DNA of 20,952 nt, from positions 1 through 20,952 of the forward strand of contig JASMKJ010000126.1 of NCBI GenBank assembly GCA_030749275.1, in the 5' to 3' direction. A program made the translations under genes and the position numbers. The notes beneath the pieces were generated by a model. That model was not told the DNA's origin. It saw only the letters and a list, made by a program, of their open reading frames with translations, and ran no database searches. How positions within the stretch are numbered: the stretch's first letter is position 1; each line of letters begins with the position of its first letter. Source of the DNA: Acidimicrobiales bacterium. Lineage in GTDB: Bacteria; Actinomycetota; Acidimicrobiia; Acidimicrobiales; Poriferisodalaceae. Below, piece after piece: positions 15,154-20,952 of this stretch.

Positions 15154-16365
15154 TCAACAAACATGCTCAGAGCCACACGGGTCTTTCAGGTAGGGATGGA
15201 CTACTACTGGCGTTGCGGAGGCTGGAGTATTACGGCTCGTTAGAGTTCGCACCTCTCCATCAATCAGCACGGAACTAATACCGGGAATGTCACCTCGAGC
15301 TAGTGCACCCAGAGTTCCACTGCCATGAGAACCCCATGGTGCATCCGAGATCACAAGATCCGCTGGCCTTCCAACCTCCACCTTCCCAGCATCTAACCCA
15401 TAAACATCAGCAATAGCTCCTGATGCCCACGCCCACACCAATCCAGGATCAAGGTTGCCCAGTGAGGTCAACTCTGCCACCGTCTTGAGCACTCCCAGCG
15501 GCATGACACCAGTACCGGTTGGAGTATCGGAACCGATGATCACTCGACGCTCGGCACCGATTTCGCGAACCGTGTCGATGATTCGAAGAGATGAGCGGAG
15601 ATTACCCGCTTGAACTATTTGTAGTACAAGCTCTGTCTCCCGTACCAGAACTTCGAGTCCTTCGTCATCAAGTGAAGTCGGCCCTCCATTCACATGGCCA
15701 CACACGTCGGGTTTGAGGAGTAGAAGATGTTCCACAGTGATTGGTCTGGACCCAGGGACTGAGGCTCCTCCGCTGTGGGCCATCACTTTTATTCCAGCGT
15801 TCTGGGCATCTCGGACTTGAGGCAGTCCTTCAGCAGGGTCATCGTAGAGTCCAAAGCCAAACTTGGCCAACCACACTCCTTTGGAAGCCACTTCATTGAA
15901 ATCATCTGCACTAAGCACCGGCTCAAGGATGATTGCACCCCCATGCACCTTCATGCCATTAGGTCGATAGTTCGCCCACGACCGCTGCGCCAGAACTGCG
16001 AGAGCTTTCACACCCTCTGCATCATGAGGACGACCTGGCAGGTGTATTTCCCCAGGGGAGATGCACGAGGTGACACCTCCGTGCACGTAAGACTCAAGAA
16101 ACCCAATGGTTCGTTGTCGAGGCGTGTAGTCACCGAGGACCACGTGACAGTGGGAATCGATTAGCCCAGGCCCAACAGTCGCTCCACCAGCGTCGATGAC
16201 CCGCTCAGACTCAGCAGAACCGACGTTGCCGACTTGAGCAATGAGTCCTTCTTGGATTAACAGCGAATCCGCTGAGCCATACGGTTCACTGACATCACCG
16301 GTAAGGAGAGTTCCAATATTAATGATTGCCGTGGTAGGTACCTTCACCAACTCTGGCTCTGCCAT
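15154..16365 (-). CDS. Enamidase-like amidohydrolase
   Basis: This amidohydrolase closely resembles enamidase of the Eubacterium barkeri nicotinate pathway, which hydrolyses 1,4,5,6-tetrahydro-6-oxonicotinate to ammonia and 2-formylglutarate. From memory of that protein, shared stretches include DYTPRQRT (DFAPRQKT), the HGGVTS/PGRPHDAEG block, MKVHGGAIILE, HVNGGPTS and GDIPGISSVLIDGE. Metal ligands are His72 and His74 (DSHCH), His197 (MAHSGG), His224 and Asp280 (GSDTPTGTG). Lys168 sits where I recall the bridging glutamate, so a carboxylated lysine may replace it. I chose ATG 16365, which shares one base with the DUF5591 stop (TGATG); the ORF is open to 16395. It has 403 residues. A cyclic enamide or lactam is the likely substrate class. 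Confidence 0.85.
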   Translation of the reverse strand: MAEPELVKVPTTAIINIGTLLTGDVSEPYGSADSLLIQEGLIAQVGNVGSAESERVIDAGGATVGPGLIDSHCHVVLGDYTPRQRTIGFLESYVHGGVTSCISPGEIHLPGRPHDAEGVKALAVLAQRSWANYRPNGMKVHGGAIILEPVLSADDFNEVASKGVWLAKFGFGLYDDPAEGLPQVRDAQNAGIKVMAHSGGASVPGSRPITVEHLLLLKPDVCGHVNGGPTSLDDEGLEVLVRETELVLQIVQAGNLRSSLRIIDTVREIGAERRVIIGSDTPTGTGVMPLGVLKTVAELTSLGNLDPGLVWAWASGAIADVYGLDAGKVEVGRPADLVISDAPWGSHGSGTLGALARGDIPGISSVLIDGEVRTLTSRNTPASATPVVVHPYLKDPCGSEHVC

Positions 16366-17390
16366 CACACTTCTGCCGCCTGTTTGTTGATCCAAGCCAC
16401 GAGATGGGTCAACAACTCAGGTAGTCCTAAGGGAGTGTCATGACCGTCGCCTCGCGCATAAACACCTTGTACTGCCTTTCGGGAATAGTTCCTCCCCTCT
16501 CGTTTGAGGCGCTCGGCTAGTTTCTCCTGGGCCCCAACCATTTGCGCCGTGGTAGGAAGTATGTCCAATAGGCCTGGACCCTGGTCACGAACTCCACGCA
16601 AGGCCAACATTCCATGCGTACTCTTTCTCCTAAGTGGCAAACCCTCCAGTTTTCTCTGTCTCTCGTCCATCAGGAAACTTCTATGAGTTAGACCCGGAGA
16701 CACCCAAGCAACTATGCCCCCGTATCGGGGCCCCACCCTGTGAAGTGTCTGGTGAACCAAATCTACGAGTGTGTTGTGCGCAGTCACGTAGGCTTCTCTT
16801 TCCCTTGGCCCCCAGGTCCAACGGCCTGATGCTGTCTGGACCGCGGTGTGGTCCTCTCGCCATGGCGAAACTGACGTCCCACGTGACTCGAAAAGACCTG
16901 GGCAGTCATAGCCAGATGCCGGACTCGGGTCGCCATTGAACTCGTACACGTGGGTATAGGGAACTAGCCCGAGGGGTTCAGAAATAACTATTCTGTCCAA
17001 CGCCACGCCTCTGCGGAACATGGTTCCCACGTCAAGGAGTCGACGATCCTCACCTTCATCAAGGGCACCATCTAGTCCCAACGGCGGTTTCCCACTTCCA
17101 TCAGGTTCCCAGCCGTCGGCCATAAGTGCCCGATTAATGCTGCGATGTTCGCGGCTGGTCGGATAAGGCTTAAGTTTTGTACACGGGATAATCAATGCGA
17201 TTCTGGGAAACCCGTCAGGTGGTACCCAGTCATTTGCGACCCAGTCATGATGTACTGATACCCGCGGGTGACTGAAAGCATCCACCGTCTCTTGTGGCGA
17301 ATAAAAGAGCATCGTTGGATCGACTTCGAATGGAGGTTTGATCTTCGATGCGGAGACGGAGAAGTGGATCTCCTTTGTGTTTCTTGTCAT
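16365..17390 (-). CDS. Stand-alone DUF5591 protein, ArcS-catalytic-domain-like
   Basis: This 341-residue protein carries the hallmark of archaeosine synthase (ArcS, TgtA2): PCTKLKPYPTSREH at 69-82 fits P-C-x3-K-P-Y-x2-S-x2-H. It also has EPLGLVPY at 138-145 and YDCPGLFE at 161-168, which recall the SPLGLVP and YDIPVTG blocks of the ArcS DUF5591 domain. In archaea ArcS joins lysine to the nitrile of preQ0 in tRNA on the way to archaeosine. Here no PUA or TGT-like domain is visible, and the gene sits inside a catabolic operon between DUF1185 and enamidase. Action on a free small molecule with a nitrile, amidine or deazapurine-like group is an inference. ATG 17390 starts 10 bases after the previous stop, with only a weak AGAAG. 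Confidence 0.72.
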   Translation of the reverse strand: MTRNTKEIHFSVSASKIKPPFEVDPTMLFYSPQETVDAFSHPRVSVHHDWVANDWVPPDGFPRIALIIPCTKLKPYPTSREHRSINRALMADGWEPDGSGKPPLGLDGALDEGEDRRLLDVGTMFRRGVALDRIVISEPLGLVPYTHVYEFNGDPSPASGYDCPGLFESRGTSVSPWREDHTAVQTASGRWTWGPREREAYVTAHNTLVDLVHQTLHRVGPRYGGIVAWVSPGLTHRSFLMDERQRKLEGLPLRRKSTHGMLALRGVRDQGPGLLDILPTTAQMVGAQEKLAERLKREGRNYSRKAVQGVYARGDGHDTPLGLPELLTHLVAWINKQAAEV

Positions 17391-17399
17391 GAGTATCTT

Positions 17400-17975
17400 C
17401 TAGACAAGCCCGTCTTCGCCCAGAACATCGTCTGCAACCAAGCCACCGAGCCGACTATTCAAGCGTCCCCGATTTGCGACTGCCACAGCTACCACCACCT
17501 CGTCAGGCCTCGGGGCATCGCCCGGGAACAAAGTAACAGCGTCATAGTTGTTGCGAACATAAAGAGCATCCTTGTGGGCCAACGGCAAGGTGAGAGGCGT
17601 ACCGCCAGCCCCCACAACGGAAGTTGAAGAGATCCATGCCTTTCCTCCACCTACCGCTTCGCGCAACGCATTACCGAAAGGAGTTGTTATGAAAGCAACA
17701 ACATGTTCTTGGGCCCCGTTGACACCAGCTACACCCCCCTTGCCATATGCCTGGACAGGTTCACCGAGAGCTGCCGCTGCCATGACACCTATCTGAGTGC
17801 CGAACGACGCAGACCACTCCACGGCAGCCGAGAGATCTTGCACATATGAACCAGTAAACGGGTTCTCAATAACTGCGGCAACTACGACCTTGCGCAGGGC
17901 TACTTCAGCGACTTGGCCTTCGTTCACTCGTTCTTCAGTGATCTGGGTCCGCCAGCCACGGATGACGAATTCCAT
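17400..17975 (-). CDS. DUF1185 / AA_synth family protein
   Basis: This 191-residue protein matches the AA_synth family (DUF1185), often labelled amino acid synthesis protein but without an assigned reaction that I know of. Recognisable blocks are AAVIENPFTGSY near residues 35-46, AYGKGGVAGVNGAQEH around 75-90, a GKAWISST segment, and DAPRPDEVVVAVAV near 157-170. ATG 17975 shares its A with the stop of the upstream cysteine-hydrolase gene (TAATG). The ORF is open to 18014, but that extension overlaps the neighbour. No signal peptide or membrane segment is seen. Its tight coupling to a ring-opening hydrolase gene and DUF5591 suggests a catalytic role in the same pathway; what it does is unknown. 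Confidence 0.83.
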   Translation of the reverse strand: MEFVIRGWRTQITEERVNEGQVAEVALRKVVVAAVIENPFTGSYVQDLSAAVEWSASFGTQIGVMAAAALGEPVQAYGKGGVAGVNGAQEHVVAFITTPFGNALREAVGGGKAWISSTSVVGAGGTPLTLPLAHKDALYVRNNYDAVTLFPGDAPRPDEVVVAVAVANRGRLNSRLGGLVADDVLGEDGLV

Positions 17976-18730
17976 TAGTTGTCGAAGGCAGCTGCTCTTG
18001 CTGCCGGTGGCCAAACATCATCAAAGATCCCAGTGCTGAGACTTTCTAGATAGTCGACAACGTCGTCTGTATCGGTGACATCTACGTACTTCATGTGCAA
18101 GTCCAGAAGTGCAACCTTGTGAGACAGGGCACTTCTATCGAACACTGCTTCATGAGGAATAGTGACCAGGATGTCGTAGGACAGGGCGTCGACTGCCGTT
18201 GCCCGAACACAGCCACTAGTCGTAGTGCCCATTACGATTAGAGAGTCTGCTTTGAGATTGTTCAAGTGGCTAGCGAGTGTGGTGCCAAAGAAAGCTGATG
18301 GCTTGCACTTCTCTATGAATAGGTCACCTGCCTCCGGACTCAATTCGCTAACAATGTCGTTGCCCTTGTGGCCGGACACATCAACCGGATCATCGGCTCG
18401 ATGGCTTTTTAGTGTCCAGATGCCAAGGTCGAATCCATCATCACGTCGAGGGTTGGTGGTGTAGATAACCGGAAGCCTCCTTGATCGGCCCGCGGCCAGA
18501 ATTCGTTGAATTGCTGGAACACCCCTATTCCAAGCATGAGGCCCGCAGGCGTACCGCCACTTTTTGATCGAATCAAGCACTGGTTCTTCCGTGTCGCCAC
18601 AAAAGTTGTAGTTGACGTCAATCACCAAGAGCGCCGGGCGTTCACCAAAGCCCGCCCGTTTGCCCCAACCGGCAATTTCGAAAATTCGACGATCTTCTTC
18701 CGAGATGACATCATCCCACGGCATTTCCAT
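17975..18730 (-). CDS. Isochorismatase-fold cysteine hydrolase
   Basis: This is a cysteine hydrolase of the isochorismatase superfamily, closest in style to N-carbamoylsarcosine and maleamate amidohydrolases, which release ammonia from amide or carbamoyl groups. The triad is visible: Asp38 (LLVIDVN), Lys143 (EKCKPSAF) and Cys174 (GTTTSGCVRAT). The 251 residues fit the family. ATG 18730 lies three bases after the hydantoinase-like stop with GGGAGG eight bases upstream. In reductive pyrimidine-type and hydantoin-type pathways such a hydrolase follows a ring-opening hydantoinase, and the order here matches that logic. The exact amide is unknown; a formamide or maleamate-type product is an alternative to an N-carbamoyl amine. 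Confidence 0.9.
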   Translation of the reverse strand: MEMPWDDVISEEDRRIFEIAGWGKRAGFGERPALLVIDVNYNFCGDTEEPVLDSIKKWRYACGPHAWNRGVPAIQRILAAGRSRRLPVIYTTNPRRDDGFDLGIWTLKSHRADDPVDVSGHKGNDIVSELSPEAGDLFIEKCKPSAFFGTTLASHLNNLKADSLIVMGTTTSGCVRATAVDALSYDILVTIPHEAVFDRSALSHKVALLDLHMKYVDVTDTDDVVDYLESLSTGIFDDVWPPAARAAAFDN

Positions 18731-18733
18731 CCG

Positions 18734-20344
18734 TCAGGCCTCCCGAGGGCCACTGTATTTAAGGGTTTCGGCAGAGAACCCAGGCCGGGTCCAGTCTTCA
18801 CGGAGCCAACGATCACCTTTCGCTATCCGTGCCATGCTAGTGATCTCGGGACTTGGGCTCTTGGTCCCTGGGGTCCGCGGAAGATACTCACCTCGAGGGT
18901 CTCCTACAGGCCTCATACCCGGTGAATCATCGGCCCACTCTGCGGTAACTTTGCCTCGCAATATCGTCTTTATGGGCCAACCGGTGAAGTCGTGGCCTTC
19001 CATGATTGACCAACCCGACCGAGTATTGATGTGTCCCTTTCCGACTGTGACTTCCCGACCTAGGTCGACAATCACCATGTCGGCATCGAACCCTGGGAAC
19101 AATGAACCCTTCTTTCCCCAAAGCCCCGCCGTCCGGGCAGGGTTCTCACAAGAGACTTGAACCACGCGCTCAAGAGGAATCCTGCCTTGGTTAACACCTT
19201 CGGAAAGTAGTACCGGGAGAAATAGTTCGACCCGGCTAAATCCGGTTCGACAATCCCAGATATTCGGGTTGTACATCTCTTCGTAGGAGGATGGCTCCCA
19301 ACCAACCACATGATCCGAACCAACTACGTCGACAATGCCTTCAGCCAACGCAACCCAAAGGGCCTCAATGTTCTCTCGCCTGCGAAGAGGAACATTGATC
19401 CGCCATCCGTATTCTGGCTCCGCCCAGAGCCACGGTGGTCCAGTCTGGGCAAATACCTCAAGACCTTCGGCGCGAGCCTTAGCAACCTCGTCGAAAGACA
19501 ACTTGGTAGTGCAATGTTGGAGATATAGGCGAACCCGGCCAGGTGTCTGCGATGCCAAATATGAATAAGACCGGATGTGATGAGCTTCAAGAAAGTCGGG
19601 ACTGCGGTCGGTCCATGCTCCGAAATCTGTTCGGCCAGATGCACGTAGCCGCTCTTCGAAGACCCTACCGATCTCCCAGTTCTCAGGGTGGATATGAACT
19701 ATTCCTGGGTCACCTAAATAGGCAACATTCTCCATTACCAAGTAAACCGTTCCATCATCAATCCCAGTACCTAAACCCGCTCGACGACTCGGCCAATTCG
19801 TGTCGACATCATCAGACATGCCCTTCATGCCCCGTGTTTGGAGATACAGCTTGTAGGAAGTAACACCGTGTTCTTCGGCATACTGTGGAATCTCATTGGC
19901 ATGTTGGTCGGTTTCAAGCATGTAGGTCAGGTACGCATCGACGTGACTAACTCTGTTAATCACGTCACGTCCACTCGGAAACGACTCATTGAAGGAAACG
20001 ACGTCAGAAGAAGCAACTATCTCTTTGAACGGCTCAGTACCTAAACGCGTGGTCGGTGCCTGAATGCCCCAGGTCGTCACACCCGCACAGGCTGCAGCCC
20101 TGGATTCTGTAGTCATGTCGTATTCGAATGGGACATAGCAGCCAGGGTGAGCCTCGCTGTCGACGATTCCAGGCAATATGTAGTTGCCCTTGGCATCAAT
20201 GGTCTCTTTCGCTTTGCCAAGGTGCTCCTCGGGCGCTAGGGCTACGACCTTTCCATCCTTGACTCCAATTGCAAGTCGATAGCGCCCATGTCCCAGGACA
20301 ACCGTGCCATTAACGACTGCTAGGTCAAGTTCTCCCATTGTCAT
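18734..20344 (-). CDS. Divergent hydantoinase/dihydropyrimidinase-like amidohydrolase
   Basis: This 536-residue amidohydrolase belongs to the dihydropyrimidinase/hydantoinase/allantoinase group, enzymes that open cyclic amides. The likely metal-bridging lysine is Lys165 (TSYKLYLQ), with His219 (HPEN), His277 (LQHCTT) and Asp344 (GSDHVVGW). The first metal motif is odd: in place of the usual DxHxH it reads DSEAH (62-66), so Glu64 replaces the first histidine. About 60 residues extend beyond the usual end of the fold, from about WADDSPGMRP on. It is the first gene of the minus-strand operon. ATG 20344 has GGGGGAG six bases upstream. A transposase-like remnant starts almost at once behind it, so its promoter must lie in or beyond that remnant. 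It probably opens the ring of the pathway substrate. Confidence 0.87.
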   Translation of the reverse strand: MTMGELDLAVVNGTVVLGHGRYRLAIGVKDGKVVALAPEEHLGKAKETIDAKGNYILPGIVDSEAHPGCYVPFEYDMTTESRAAACAGVTTWGIQAPTTRLGTEPFKEIVASSDVVSFNESFPSGRDVINRVSHVDAYLTYMLETDQHANEIPQYAEEHGVTSYKLYLQTRGMKGMSDDVDTNWPSRRAGLGTGIDDGTVYLVMENVAYLGDPGIVHIHPENWEIGRVFEERLRASGRTDFGAWTDRSPDFLEAHHIRSYSYLASQTPGRVRLYLQHCTTKLSFDEVAKARAEGLEVFAQTGPPWLWAEPEYGWRINVPLRRRENIEALWVALAEGIVDVVGSDHVVGWEPSSYEEMYNPNIWDCRTGFSRVELFLPVLLSEGVNQGRIPLERVVQVSCENPARTAGLWGKKGSLFPGFDADMVIVDLGREVTVGKGHINTRSGWSIMEGHDFTGWPIKTILRGKVTAEWADDSPGMRPVGDPRGEYLPRTPGTKSPSPEITSMARIAKGDRWLREDWTRPGFSAETLKYSGPREA

Positions 20345-20350
20345 AACAGT

Positions 20351-20357
20351 CTCCCCC
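20351..20357 (-). promoter_or_regulatory. Ribosome binding site of the minus-strand operon
   Basis: GGGGGAG on the minus strand lies six bases before ATG 20344 and supports that start. No convincing -10 or -35 element is visible in the 100 or so bases behind it. Confidence 0.65.
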
Positions 20358-20359
20358 GG

Positions 20360-20924
20360 TTGGTCATCATGTCATCTGTTTCGACCAGGGTGACGCTAGG
20401 TGCTGTCTGCCGTCGAAACAACGCTGACGGAACCGTCCGCTACAAGTGCCCGTTCTGTGCTGAGCGCGCCCACAGCTCCAAGTTCCCGAAGACGATGAAG
20501 TCCAGGAACAAGAACTCCCGCCTCGTCCAAACCGACAAGAAAGCCAAGGTCTGCTGTACCGGTATCGTCACCGCTGACACCGACGTGACATTCCTCGACC
20601 AGAAGGCCATCTTCGGGACCACCGCCTGGTGGAAGGCCTGGGGGGCGTCGCAACATCGTTGAGTCAGCCAACGCCGCCTTCCACGGCGAGTACGTCGACA
20701 TCGGCCGGAACTACACCTGGTTCCTCAAGACCGCCAAGATCAAGATGTTCCTCGCCCACACCATCGCCGGGTACAACCGCCGGACCGTCAACCAGTGGCT
20801 CCGGCTCCAGAAACTCGTTGTTGATCGTGCCCAGCTGAAGACCAGGCGCAAGGCCCGCACAGGTCGCCGTCGCCGCTACGAGGACCTCCCCAGCGCGAAG
20901 ACCGACACCAACACCGACCCCTAG
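20360..20924 (+). pseudogene. Transposase-like remnant, N-terminally truncated and frameshifted
   Basis: One frame runs from about 20360 to a stop at 20661 and contains a zinc-finger-like RYKCPFCAERAHSS and later KVCCTG. From about 20640 the continuation is in another frame: RRNIVESANAAFHGEY, then NYTWFLKTAKIKMFLAHTIA, ending in a basic tail at TAG 20922. Removing one G from the six-G run at 20640-20645 joins the two parts as WWKAWGRRNIVESAN, so a one-base indel explains the break. The first half has no proper start and begins next to the hydantoinase gene, so the N-terminus appears to be lost. The piece is visibly richer in G+C than its neighbours. Zinc finger, basic tail and context suggest a transposase or related mobile-element protein, but I cannot name the family. 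Confidence 0.5.
20640..20645 (+). other. Six-G run carrying the frameshift
   Basis: With five G instead of six the reading frame continues smoothly from the zinc-finger part into the C-terminal part of the remnant. This may be a true inactivating mutation, a sequencing error in a homopolymer, or less likely a programmed slippage site as used by some insertion sequences. Confidence 0.6.
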
Positions 20925-20952
20925 GTCGACCGCTCCCCGTCGAATCCCGCCG
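20925..20952. other. Right edge, no recognisable feature
   Basis: The last 28 bases after the remnant's stop are GC-rich and too short to interpret. No terminal inverted repeat can be recognised. Confidence 0.4.

Noticed and set aside
20396..20701. 101-codon minus-strand open frame opposite the transposase-like remnant
   Set aside because: Gly/Val/Ala-rich product typical of antisense reading in GC-rich DNA; the plus-strand frames show zinc-finger and conserved-looking blocks.
1..20952. CRISPR arrays, tRNA or rRNA genes
   Set aside because: No regularly spaced direct repeats, tRNA-like cloverleaf segments or rRNA signatures were noticed; genes fill almost the entire window.

Overview
The window looks like an accessory catabolic region from an uncultured bacterium. 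Base composition is moderate and balanced by eye. Translation signals are bacterial: AGGAG-type ribosome binding sites and GTG starts. Genes are packed with 1 to 8 base overlaps. Nothing here fixes the phylum. The wealth of amidohydrolases beside a NitT/TauT-type importer would fit free-living marine or soil actinobacteria or Chloroflexota, but that is a guess.

Layout: two long operons converge at about 10587-10698. The left, plus-strand operon (128-10586) has nine genes: importer ATPase, importer permease, a TrzA/SAH-deaminase-type amidohydrolase, a PYROXD2/phytoene-desaturase-like flavoprotein, an O-methyltransferase, an acetolactate-synthase-like ThDP enzyme, a class III aminotransferase with a four-cysteine insert, a sugar phosphate isomerase/epimerase-type TIM barrel and a Gfo/Idh/MocA dehydrogenase. 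The solute-binding protein of the importer is not in the window and may lie beyond the left edge.

The right, minus-strand operon (20344 down to 10699) has ten genes in transcription order: a divergent hydantoinase/dihydropyrimidinase, an isochorismatase-fold cysteine hydrolase, a DUF1185 (AA_synth) protein, a stand-alone DUF5591 protein resembling the catalytic domain of archaeosine synthase ArcS, an enamidase, a DUF1989 protein, a class II aldolase-fold protein lacking standard zinc ligands, a second class III aminotransferase, a small alpha/beta hydrolase and an acetylpolyamine-amidohydrolase-type deacetylase. Several junctions share a single base (TAATG or TGATG), which implies translational coupling.

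How they may work together (inference): the minus-strand genes read like a ring-opening pathway for an N-heterocycle. Cyclic amide hydrolysis (hydantoinase, enamidase) would be followed by release of ammonia or carbamoyl groups (isochorismatase-type hydrolase, possibly DUF1989) and then transamination of an omega-amino acid. The DUF5591 protein is the surprise. Its known relatives do nitrile/amidine chemistry on a 7-deazaguanine in archaeal tRNA, and DUF1989 relatives include carboxyguanidine deiminase. The substrate may therefore carry an amidine, guanidine or nitrile group. The plus-strand operon would supply uptake, deamination and redox or C-C cleavage steps, but a shared pathway is not proven.

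The right edge holds a GC-richer transposase-like remnant with a one-base frameshift, ending only about 16 bases from the first gene of the minus operon. The left edge (1-127) is homopolymer-rich and looks like poor-quality contig-end sequence.
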